Part shown: positions 13,302-21,141 of the stretch, in pieces
Layout of the letters: each line of letters starts with the position of its first letter
Numbering within the stretch: position 1 is the stretch's first letter
From: an uncultured Lentisphaeria bacterium
GTDB taxonomy: Bacteria; Verrucomicrobiota; Lentisphaeria; JABSQK01; CAJWLW01
NCBI GenBank assembly: GCA_913042885.1
Contig: CAJWLW010000046.1
Coordinates: forward strand, 1 to 22,396
Direction: 5' to 3'
DNA length: 22,396 nt
Notes under the pieces: model-generated
Told to the model about the DNA's origin: nothing
Seen by the model: only the letters and a program-made list of their open reading frames with translations
Database searches by the model: none
Made by a program: the position numbers and the translations under genes

Positions 13302-16028
13302 ATGACCCGCCGCGCCCTTCTCGCCATTCTGTTTTGCCTCGCCGTGCCGCTGTCATCGCTGGCAGACGCCACGGAAGATTTCAATTTTGCGCAGGGCCAG
13401 CTTGCTTTCGACGACTACTTCGGGGCTATTGACGCCTTCGCGGAATTCATCGAAAACCATCCTGGCGACGACCGTATCGCCACTGCCTATTTCCGCATCG
13501 GCGAGTGCCAGTTCCGGCTCGAAGACTATGAGGCGACGATCAAGGCAGAAAACGCGGCCCTGGAGAAATTCCCGGACGCCCCGGAAGCGGCGCGCGGCAG
13601 TCACTATCTGGGCCGCAGCCACATGGAGCTGAAGAACTTCGAAGCCGCCCACCAGGCCTTCGCCGTCGCCGCCAAGGGGAAAGGCGAGGTTCGGGAATTA
13701 TCCATGGTGCTCGACGGCGAGTCCTTGTGCGAGACAAAAAACTACGCGGCCGCCGCAAAGGTCTACGGCGAATTTCTCGAAGCGTTCAAGGGCTCGGAGC
13801 ATCGTCCGGGCATTTTTTATCTTTACGGCTGGACGCTCAACGAGCTCCAGCGTTACGAGGAAGCGGTCGAGGTCTTCGAGGACTTCATCCAGGCCTATCC
13901 CAACCATGAGTTTGTATCCAAAGCCCGGCTTTCCGGCTTCGACGCCCTGATGGCGCTCGGCCAGACGGACGACGCCGATCGCTGGCTCAAGCCTGTCGTC
14001 GCTGACAATCCCGATGGCGAAGAGGCGATGATCCGGCTGATCTGGAGCCTGTTCAACCGCGACGACCCCGAAAAAGCAGCCACCAAGTCTATCGCATTCG
14101 CCAACAAGTATCCGCACAGCAAGCAATACGCCGCGGTGCTGTACAATGCCGCCATCGCACTCTACAAGCTCAAGAAATTCGAAGGGGCAATCGGCATCTT
14201 CCGGCGTGTGCAGAACGACCGGCCCGATTCCCAGGAAGCACGGGACCTGCAGTTCTGGCTTGCCATGTCGCTTTTCGAGACAAAGCAGTTCGACGAGGCA
14301 AAAACGCTGATCAATGCCCTGCTCGAAAACGGCGGTCTGGAAAACGAAAAGGTCAGCAGCCTGATCTACACGATGGCCGAAGCCCTGGTCGCACAAGACC
14401 AACCAGAACAGGCACTGCCGTGGTTCACGCGCCTGGTAGAAAACTATCCGGAATCGAAGTATGCGGAAAACGCCCTGTATTCCCGCGCCCTCGCCCAGCA
14501 GCGCACAAAAGATTTCGAAGGTGCCGTCGCCTCGATCAGCGAGCTGCTCGAGAAATATCCCACGACTAAACTGCGCGGCCATGCGAACTTCGCAATAGGC
14601 GAATACCTGTACCGTCTCAAACAGTACAAACGCGCCTTGCCGCACCTGCAGGAGCTGGCCGACGACGGCAACCCGAAAGTGATTTACCGCCTCGGCTGGA
14701 CGCTGTTCGAGCTCGGGCAATACCAGGCCAGTATCGAGCAGTTCACCCGTCTGACGAGCGCCGACAACGAGTTCCGCAGTGAGGCACTGTACATGTGCGG
14801 CCGCTGCCACGAGAATCTCGAGCAACCCGCCGACGCCATCCCATTCTACGAACAGCTTGTGGCGTTCGGGCAAAAGGACAAGCACGTCGACAAAGCCTTT
14901 CAGCGTCTCGCCTTTCTCTACGACGGCGACAACCTGACGACGCTGATCAACAACTACCGCAGCGAATTCCCGGACGGCGAGTTCGGCGACATCATGCTTC
15001 TCAAAGCTGCCGAAGTCAGCTTCGCGAAGGGGCAGATCGACGATGCCGTCAGCAAGTACCAGGCGCTGGCGGACAAAGAGCTGACGGAGGAGATGCGGGA
15101 ATCCGTCATCTACGGGTTGGCGTGGTGTTACAAGAAACAGAGCAAGCTGCCCCAGGCCGATGTGGCCTTTGCCAAAGTCGAATCCGGAGACTTCAGCAAG
15201 AGCCTGGTGCAGGACGCCGTTCTGCAGCGGGGCGAGATCGCCTACGAACAGGAACGCTACGACGAAGCCAGAACATTCTTTTCGCGGCTTGTCGATCTGG
15301 AATCGAACCGCGGCGAACGCGCCTGCTACATGATGGGCTGGTGCCACCGGCGCCTTGACGACATCGACGGCAGTGCACCGCATTTCAAAGCCGTGATCGA
15401 CCGTTTCCCGATCAGCGAATTCGTCACCGACTCTGCCATCCGTCTCGGTGAAGCGCTGCATCGCCAGGGGAAGCAGGCCGAGGCACGCGAGATTCTTCAA
15501 AGCGCTGTCGAAGGTGCTGACCCGACCCTCGCCGAGGAGCTCATGCATCTCTATTGCACCGTGCTCATCGAGATCAGTGACTGGCAGCCGCTCATCGAGA
15601 TGTGTCAGCAAATGGAGATAAGATACCCGAAGTCACAGAAGGCGTACCTCGTGCCGTTCCGCCTGGGCCTGGCCTACAAAGGTGCCGGCGTCTACGATAA
15701 AGCCCTCGAGCAGTTCAAAAAGACCAAGGGCATGACCGACACGATCGAGGCGGCACGTTCGCTGTTCAACATCGGCACCATCCATTACTCCCAGGGCGCA
15801 TTCAAAAAGGCCGGCAACGCCTTTCTCCGCGTCGAAACCCTGTACGACTATGGCGACCTGTCGCCGAAATCGCTGTATCACGCCATCGACGCCTTCATCA
15901 AGGCCGGCGACAACAATGTCGCCCGGGCCGATACCTATATGAAGAAAATGCGCACCAGTTACGGCGACAGTTCATGGCGGCAGAAAGCCGAAGCCTTGTT
16001 CGCGAAACCCGAGATTACAAACCCGTGA
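13302..16028 (+). CDS. Large periplasmic tetratricopeptide-repeat protein
   Basis: A 908-residue secreted protein. Residues 1-22 form a signal peptide (ARG-rich start, hydrophobic core, cleavage near SLADA) without a lipobox cysteine. The remainder is almost entirely TPR-like helical repeats of 33-38 residues; I count about two dozen, with recurrent features such as the small-residue/Gly position in AYFRIGECQFRLEDYEATI, a central F/Y-E-A-A/I core and inter-repeat FPD/YPN/YPE turns. Several repeats resemble those of YbgF/CpoB- and BamD-like proteins. ATG 13302 has GGGAG at 13290-13294, seven bases upstream. The stop overlaps the GTG of the ExbB-like gene by four bases. TPR proteins next to ExbB/TolQ usually scaffold or load envelope complexes, so a periplasmic docking role is inferred. 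No catalytic domain is visible. Confidence 0.9.
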   Translation: MTRRALLAILFCLAVPLSSLADATEDFNFAQGQLAFDDYFGAIDAFAEFIENHPGDDRIATAYFRIGECQFRLEDYEATIKAENAALEKFPDAPEAARGSHYLGRSHMELKNFEAAHQAFAVAAKGKGEVRELSMVLDGESLCETKNYAAAAKVYGEFLEAFKGSEHRPGIFYLYGWTLNELQRYEEAVEVFEDFIQAYPNHEFVSKARLSGFDALMALGQTDDADRWLKPVVADNPDGEEAMIRLIWSLFNRDDPEKAATKSIAFANKYPHSKQYAAVLYNAAIALYKLKKFEGAIGIFRRVQNDRPDSQEARDLQFWLAMSLFETKQFDEAKTLINALLENGGLENEKVSSLIYTMAEALVAQDQPEQALPWFTRLVENYPESKYAENALYSRALAQQRTKDFEGAVASISELLEKYPTTKLRGHANFAIGEYLYRLKQYKRALPHLQELADDGNPKVIYRLGWTLFELGQYQASIEQFTRLTSADNEFRSEALYMCGRCHENLEQPADAIPFYEQLVAFGQKDKHVDKAFQRLAFLYDGDNLTTLINNYRSEFPDGEFGDIMLLKAAEVSFAKGQIDDAVSKYQALADKELTEEMRESVIYGLAWCYKKQSKLPQADVAFAKVESGDFSKSLVQDAVLQRGEIAYEQERYDEARTFFSRLVDLESNRGERACYMMGWCHRRLDDIDGSAPHFKAVIDRFPISEFVTDSAIRLGEALHRQGKQAEAREILQSAVEGADPTLAEELMHLYCTVLIEISDWQPLIEMCQQMEIRYPKSQKAYLVPFRLGLAYKGAGVYDKALEQFKKTKGMTDTIEAARSLFNIGTIHYSQGAFKKAGNAFLRVETLYDYGDLSPKSLYHAIDAFIKAGDNNVARADTYMKKMRTSYGDSSWRQKAEALFAKPEITNP

Positions 16029-16750
16029 CACATCCCGCCGGAAATTTTCGTTTCCTGACCGCGGCGCTCCTGATCGGCAGCATGTATCCGCTCATGCTGA
16101 TGGCGCAGGATCCCGAGACGGCGTCCACCAGCGGCGTGCTTGGGAACTCGGTGTGGGAAACTATCGAGAAGGGCGGCACCGTGATGTATGTCATCCTCGG
16201 TGCATCGATTGTCGGCCTTATGTTCATGCTCGATGTCGCCTTCCGTACCCGGCGCAGCGCCATTCTGCCACGGCGCATTGAGGCACAGCTCGTCGCGCAT
16301 GACAAAGACCTGCCGCTCAACGACCTCATCGAGAACAAACGCGTCGTCGTCAACCGCGCGTTGAAGGCTGGCCATGTCTGGCGCAACGGCACGACCGATG
16401 AAATCCGCGACGCCATCGCCGAGGAGATCGACGACAGTCTGTGGCGGCTCAAACAGGCGGCGCGGCCTCTGGGCATCATCGCCAGCGTCACACCGCTGCT
16501 GGGGTTGCTCGGCACAGTCATCGGCATTATCGAAGCGTTCGAAGTGGTCGCTGGCCAGTCGTCGATGGGCGTCAACACATCCGAGCTGGCGCGCGGTATC
16601 GGCAAGGCGCTGCTGACCACCTGCTTCGGTCTGATTGTCGCGATCCCGCTGCTGCTGAGCCACCATTTCTTTGTCGGTAAAACTGAGGCGCTAATGCGGC
16701 GCTGCGAAGAAGTTGTAAAAGAGTATCAGATCCTGCCGCCGGGGAACTGA
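16025..16750 (+). CDS. MotA/TolQ/ExbB family proton channel protein
   Basis: A 241-residue inner-membrane protein of the ExbB/TolQ/MotA family, which uses proton flow to drive a partner in the periplasm. The GTG at 16025 overlaps the TPR stop (GTGA); upstream in-frame ATG 15974 would lie inside the TPR gene and is less likely. The N-terminus looks like a cleavable signal sequence (hydrophobic 10-27, then AQD). It is followed by helices at about 51-69, 148-170 (LGIIASVTPLLGLLGTVIGI) and 190-212 (GIGKALLTTCFGLIVAIPLL), the canonical ExbB pattern. Extra N-terminal signal sequences occur in some ExbB homologues of diverse phyla. The expected ExbD/TolR partner gene does not follow. The next gene is an unrelated secreted protein. 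Confidence 0.92.
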   Translation: MTHPAGNFRFLTAALLIGSMYPLMLMAQDPETASTSGVLGNSVWETIEKGGTVMYVILGASIVGLMFMLDVAFRTRRSAILPRRIEAQLVAHDKDLPLNDLIENKRVVVNRALKAGHVWRNGTTDEIRDAIAEEIDDSLWRLKQAARPLGIIASVTPLLGLLGTVIGIIEAFEVVAGQSSMGVNTSELARGIGKALLTTCFGLIVAIPLLLSHHFFVGKTEALMRRCEEVVKEYQILPPGN

Positions 16751-16789
16751 CCCGGGCAACAATATCCAAACTTACGTGGAAGCAATATT

Positions 16790-17638
16790 ATGAAGCGCTG
16801 CATGCTGAGTCTGGCTATTGTCATGATGTCTCTGACGGTGGCTGCACGGGCCGATCACGACCGGGATCTCCGCGACCAGGCACGCACGATCGAGCACTAT
16901 GGTGCCAATCTCTCCGATGCAGTAGACCGCTGCATCTATCGCGCGCCTGCCGGGTACTGGGACGACCGTCCGGACCTCGAGGACGAAATCGGCACGCTGT
17001 TCGAAATCCAGCGTCTGGCCGCCTCTACCGCCACACTGGCAACTATCGCCAGCGGCGCGGTCGACACGGCACGCAACGCCATACCAGCTGCTTTTGGCGA
17101 AGTTGTGGGCAACTTCAAAACCGTCGACGACAGTCTCGCCACAGCAGCACAGAACCAATGTAACTGGGGCATTGCCGGCGATGTCGAAGCAGACCTGGGC
17201 GACTTGTCGGACTCTATACGGCAGATGAGCTGGACGCTGCGGCGTGCCGGGTTGATTCAGCGACCTCGACGCCGTGAAGCGATAGTGGAGCAAGTCGAGC
17301 AGGTTCTGATTGAGCCCCCGGAACGCATTCACATCGGCGAAACCGATTTCATGGAATCGGAGACCGCCCAATTCATTGTCGATGTGCCATGGCAGATCGC
17401 CCAGGTACGCGTCACCAACAAGGGTGGCTACAGCAGGTATATCCGCTTGCGCTCCGTAGTTGTCGTCACGCGCAGTGGCGAACGCATCGAGCACGGGATG
17501 TATGTCAAAATCCCGGCCAGCGACTCGCACACGGTCACTCTCGAGAAACCCGTCCAAGCCCAGCAGGTTCATGTCACCATCGTCCACAAAACCAGCGGCA
17601 TCGTGGTCGACGCCGTACCGGTATCGCATCACTATTAA
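16790..17638 (+). CDS. Unrecognised secreted protein in the ExbB operon
   Basis: A 282-residue protein that I cannot place in a family. It has a signal peptide (about 1-21, ending AARA before DHDRD). Residues 25-170 look helical, with an Ala/Thr-rich stretch at about 77-120 and two cysteines, Cys48 (VDRCIYRAP) and Cys124 (QNQCNWGIAG), that could form a disulfide. The C-terminal part, about 190-282, is predicted beta-rich, with alternating hydrophobics (AQVRVTN, IRLRSVVVVTRSG, HVTIVHKTSGIVVDAVPV), like a small jelly-roll or Ig-like sandwich. ATG 16790 has GGAAG at 16778-16782, seven bases upstream. It lies 39 bases after the ExbB-like gene and overlaps the next lipoprotein gene. Its position makes it a candidate periplasmic partner of the channel, but it lacks the single N-terminal anchor of ExbD. 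Confidence 0.8.
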   Translation: MKRCMLSLAIVMMSLTVAARADHDRDLRDQARTIEHYGANLSDAVDRCIYRAPAGYWDDRPDLEDEIGTLFEIQRLAASTATLATIASGAVDTARNAIPAAFGEVVGNFKTVDDSLATAAQNQCNWGIAGDVEADLGDLSDSIRQMSWTLRRAGLIQRPRRREAIVEQVEQVLIEPPERIHIGETDFMESETAQFIVDVPWQIAQVRVTNKGGYSRYIRLRSVVVVTRSGERIEHGMYVKIPASDSHTVTLEKPVQAQQVHVTIVHKTSGIVVDAVPVSHHY

Positions 17639-20240
17639 GCCCACACTCGCCGCTCTTGTACTGATCCTGTTCGCTGCGGGCTGCGGCCGAGCCCCAAAAA
17701 ACAATGCTGCGATGTCCTGGCAAGCGCTCGACGCGCGCGAGCGGCTGCCAAACAGTTTCATTTGGTCCACGCAAATCGCACGCAATGCCAGCGACGACGA
17801 GGCGCTCAGGTTCCGCCTCGCCGGCACCACCGCGCTGGTTGATACATCGATCGAATCCGGCCGCTGTAATGTCTGGCTGATCACCGGCAAGGATCAGCGC
17901 GAAAAACTTGTGGAGTCCGCAATCTCCCTGACTGCGGGCACCACGATATCGGCGACCGTGGAAACCGGGCTGCTATCGATTTTCGTTGACGGCCAACGGC
18001 TCATCGTCGCACCGTTGCCGTTGCAGAAATGGCGTTCGGGCAGCTGGTCATGGGGCCAGCAGCAGCAGGACTCACCAGCCTTGGTCGGCGAGACGACTTT
18101 TCAGAAAACCGGTCCCGTATTCTTCGACGAAGACTTCATGCACACCGAGAACGACCTCGGTGAGTGGACTGTCCGCGAGGGTCGCTGGGGCGTGGTTGCG
18201 CTGAACAATCCGACGCGCAGTGCCAATCCTTTCTCGCTCACCAGCAAAGCAGCACAAGGCGTCATCACCGCAGGCTACCCGTTCTGGCGCAACTACGAGT
18301 TTTCTTGTGCCGTGCACACAGAGGGTGTCGTGTCATTCGGGCTGCTGCTCTGCTATACCGAGGCGGCTGAGTACCGGCTTGAGTTTGAACCGGGTACAAG
18401 CATCGACACGCTAACCCTCACACGGCGCGACGGCGAACAGATCACCGTGCTCGGCCACGTCGACGTCACCGGCATCGCCAATCAGTGGACAGTGTTACGG
18501 GTTTCGCAGTTTCACGGACATCTCAATGTCTGGCACGATGACATGCCGCTCATGTCAGTCGTCGACCCGGTGCCGTTGATCGGCGGCGCTGTCGGCGTTT
18601 CGACCAAGCACGCCGGTTCTGTCAGGTTCGACGATGCGTCCGTGCGGCCGGTGACGCGTCTGGATATGGATGCTGCGCAAAACGATCCGGCGCTGCGCGC
18701 TTTGGTGCTGGCCAATGTCTCGGTGACGGCCCGGGTCGAGTCGATCGGCGACGGGGTGAGTCTGTACGCGCGCCGCAACGACCTCGGCGACGCGATCACG
18801 GCGACATTGAAAGCCGACGCGGCGGGCAATCTGCAGGTCGGCGTCGGCGGCGCGGCGGCGGAGTCCGTAACTGTCGAGGCGCCGCCGCGTGGCCCCTTCG
18901 ATCTGGCCTTGCACGTCCTCGACGGGGACGCTTGGTGCAGCATCAACGACCGGATCGTGGCGTTCGGCAAGTGCGGCGAGATCACTGCTCCCGGCACTGC
19001 AGGTGTGGACGGTAACGTCATCCGATATTCCGTGGCGGCAGCGACGCAGTTGCCGGCGATCGAGAATCGCGTCCGGGTATTTGAGCACGAGAAGGCAATG
19101 CCGGGGTGGAGCAAAACGTCGACGGATTGGTTGTCGGCCACGGGCAAAAGAGATACAATCCACTGGCACCGGTCGGATTTCTGGAGTGCCGTCAGTATCG
19201 AACAGGATCTGCGGCCCTGGCATGCAGAGCTCAAAGCGCATTCATTTGCGCTGTTGTTAGCTGGAGAGACAACGGCCGGCAAAGCTGATCAGATCGAGTT
19301 AAAGATCGCCCCAAAATCAGAGGATGATGTGTATGTCGAAATCCGCTCGGGCAATATGACCTCGGCAATAACTTTCAAAAAGGATGCCCTACCCGAATCG
19401 ATGCAGCTGGAGCGACGCAGCGGTAAGATCCTGGCCTGGATCGACGGCGAGTTGTGGCAGCACTTCGATGCACCCGGATCTCTTGCGGATTTGTGCCGCG
19501 TCGGGCATCGCACCAGCAGTCAGGACCAGTCCTGGGTGGACACGGTAGTAATTGGCGCTGCCAACGTTGCGAGCTACTCGTTCCGAACCGCACCGGTCGA
19601 CTGGTCGGCGGTAGCGGGCGACTGGAAAGTTACCAATCGCTGGCAATGCGATCCGCGCTGGTCCTTTTATTCCGGTTACAAGCGCAATGGCGTCGCCTGC
19701 AACTGGCACAAGGCTGAACACGGTGATAACGTGACCCTCGATTTTTACGTTGGCCCGAAAATGCAGAAGGAACGCGGTGGCAACTACGAATACATTGCAG
19801 ACTTCAACGCGGTCCTGGCAGCTGACGGCCGGGACGTCAACAGCGGCTACAGCTTCATGCTCGGCGGCTGTGACAACGCCGGATCGATTATCCTGCGCCG
19901 CGACAACGAACTCAACTTCAACGAGGCGGTTAAGCTGCAGAGAGCCGGCGATACACACCGCCGCTGGTTCCACGTCAAGATCCGCAAGCACGGCAATCGG
20001 CTGCGCTTCTGGGTCGACAACAAACTGGCCGGCGACGTGACCGACGACAATCCGCTGCAGGGTCGGCGCTTCGGGCTGTGGACCTGGGACAACGGCATGA
20101 TGATCGCCCAGTTCCGTATCTCGACCAATGCCGATCTGGAAACAGTACCGGCGATCAACCAGCCGCCCATACCAAAGACGCCATATGATACGATCTATAC
20201 CAGCGCTGATGCTGGTTCTAGGACTGGCGACAGGCTGTAG
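17571..20240 (+). CDS. Large lipoprotein with tandem concanavalin-like (LamG/DUF1080-type) domains
   Basis: A predicted lipoprotein of 889 residues from ATG 17571. The hydrophobic core LAALVLILF leads to an AAGC lipobox with Cys38. The start is uncertain: it overlaps the previous gene by 68 bases, its n-region is long, and the only nearer options are non-standard ATC/ATT codons (for example ATT 17634 in the stop region). The mature protein appears to hold about five beta-sandwich modules at roughly 45-182, 183-362, 365-510, 515-668 and 670-865. Modules two and five share the W-x-V-x-x-G-x-W-x-V type opening (GEWTVREGRWGVV; DWSAVAGDWKVTNRW) and typical W/F-x-V-x-x-x-G-x-L-x-x-W-x-D ends, as in LamG or 3-keto-disaccharide hydrolase (DUF1080) folds. 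It probably binds glycans or surface ligands; no catalytic residues can be assigned. It is likely outer-membrane anchored through Lol. Confidence 0.8.
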   Translation: MSPSSTKPAASWSTPYRYRITIKPTLAALVLILFAAGCGRAPKNNAAMSWQALDARERLPNSFIWSTQIARNASDDEALRFRLAGTTALVDTSIESGRCNVWLITGKDQREKLVESAISLTAGTTISATVETGLLSIFVDGQRLIVAPLPLQKWRSGSWSWGQQQQDSPALVGETTFQKTGPVFFDEDFMHTENDLGEWTVREGRWGVVALNNPTRSANPFSLTSKAAQGVITAGYPFWRNYEFSCAVHTEGVVSFGLLLCYTEAAEYRLEFEPGTSIDTLTLTRRDGEQITVLGHVDVTGIANQWTVLRVSQFHGHLNVWHDDMPLMSVVDPVPLIGGAVGVSTKHAGSVRFDDASVRPVTRLDMDAAQNDPALRALVLANVSVTARVESIGDGVSLYARRNDLGDAITATLKADAAGNLQVGVGGAAAESVTVEAPPRGPFDLALHVLDGDAWCSINDRIVAFGKCGEITAPGTAGVDGNVIRYSVAAATQLPAIENRVRVFEHEKAMPGWSKTSTDWLSATGKRDTIHWHRSDFWSAVSIEQDLRPWHAELKAHSFALLLAGETTAGKADQIELKIAPKSEDDVYVEIRSGNMTSAITFKKDALPESMQLERRSGKILAWIDGELWQHFDAPGSLADLCRVGHRTSSQDQSWVDTVVIGAANVASYSFRTAPVDWSAVAGDWKVTNRWQCDPRWSFYSGYKRNGVACNWHKAEHGDNVTLDFYVGPKMQKERGGNYEYIADFNAVLAADGRDVNSGYSFMLGGCDNAGSIILRRDNELNFNEAVKLQRAGDTHRRWFHVKIRKHGNRLRFWVDNKLAGDVTDDNPLQGRRFGLWTWDNGMMIAQFRISTNADLETVPAINQPPIPKTPYDTIYTSADAGSRTGDRL

Positions 20241-21120
20241 CCAGCCCCCCGGCAGCCTCGAATTCGAGTCGCAGCCCCCACAAGCCGGTATCTGGGTCGA
20301 TGACGAACTGCACGGCCAGACGCCCCTGGAACTGCCGGCGCCGGCGCCCGACCAGACGGTCCATATCCGTGCCGTGCTATCCGGTTACGTCGATTGGGAA
20401 GCGAGCTACGACAGCACAACCTGGCCGGACGAACCCGTACAGATTGTACTGCAAAAGCGACCGGCCCTGTCGCTGTCGATCACTTCGCAGCCTACCGGCG
20501 CTACGGTTTTTCTCGACCGTGAACAGCGCGGCCGCACGCCCCTTACATTCGACAGACTCGAATCCGGTTCTTATCAACTAATGCTGCAGTTGCCGGGGCG
20601 CGAAAGCGTCAGGCGCGATATCGACCTGCAAGCATCGGAAAACTTGCACGTCAAGCTGCCGAACCCGGCGATTGCCATGTACCGCCAGCGCATTGCAGAA
20701 AATCCGAAGCAGCTTCACAATCATGTGGATCTGGTGCACGAACTGATGCTTGACGGCGAAATAATTGCGGCGATGGAGGCGCTCGCTACCGGCATGCCGG
20801 TAGCAGTCGCCGCAAACCCGGACAACGGCAAACGATTCTGGGACGAGATCAACAAAATCGCCAATGAACAGTACGAGTACGGGTCGAAAAAGGATGTCTC
20901 CCGGGCGCGCACGGGACTACAGGCTGTTTTCTTCAATTACAAGGCCGTCGATCCCAACGCCAATCCGCTTTTCTACGCCAAATTCGCCTGGACCCTGTGG
21001 CTCAGCAACGAAAAAGGACTGGCGAAAGAAATCTGCCTCGAAGGCCTGCAGATTCACGGTAACCACAAAGCGCTGAAGAAGGTCGCCGACAATATCGGTG
21101 TCAAATTCAACAACAATTAG
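20185..21120 (+). CDS. PEGA-domain lipoprotein
   Basis: A 311-residue lipoprotein starting at ATG 20185, inside the end of the preceding gene (56-base overlap). An upstream in-frame ATG at 20128 would put 19 polar residues before the signal sequence. The signal peptide ends in the lipobox LATGC with Cys18. Two PEGA domains follow at about 25-90 and 96-158, each with the typical pattern of beta-strand, QPxxAxxxxDxxxxGxTPL and a short Gly-containing turn (GQTPLEL; GRTPLTF). PEGA domains are seen in surface and envelope proteins. Residues 165-311 are a helical region with no family I recognise; some segments look TPR-like (NPLFYAKFAWTLWLSNEKGLAKEI). No strong ribosome binding site is visible, so translation is probably coupled to the upstream lipoprotein. 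It may bridge the outer membrane and the TPR/ExbB machinery. Confidence 0.85.
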   Translation: MIRSIPALMLVLGLATGCSQPPGSLEFESQPPQAGIWVDDELHGQTPLELPAPAPDQTVHIRAVLSGYVDWEASYDSTTWPDEPVQIVLQKRPALSLSITSQPTGATVFLDREQRGRTPLTFDRLESGSYQLMLQLPGRESVRRDIDLQASENLHVKLPNPAIAMYRQRIAENPKQLHNHVDLVHELMLDGEIIAAMEALATGMPVAVAANPDNGKRFWDEINKIANEQYEYGSKKDVSRARTGLQAVFFNYKAVDPNANPLFYAKFAWTLWLSNEKGLAKEICLEGLQIHGNHKALKKVADNIGVKFNNN

Positions 21121-21141
21121 AAGAGGAACTGCAGTAGCAAA

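Noticed and set aside
13698..15611. A 637-codon open frame on the minus strand, antisense to the TPR gene
   Set aside because: It mirrors the codon bias of the TPR gene, has no recognisable domain or ribosome binding site, and the plus-strand frame is a clear secreted TPR protein.
16772..17890. A 372-codon minus-strand frame antisense to the unrecognised secreted protein
   Set aside because: I considered whether the unknown gene might really be on the minus strand. The plus-strand frame has a signal peptide, a well-placed ribosome binding site and operon spacing; the minus frame has none of these.
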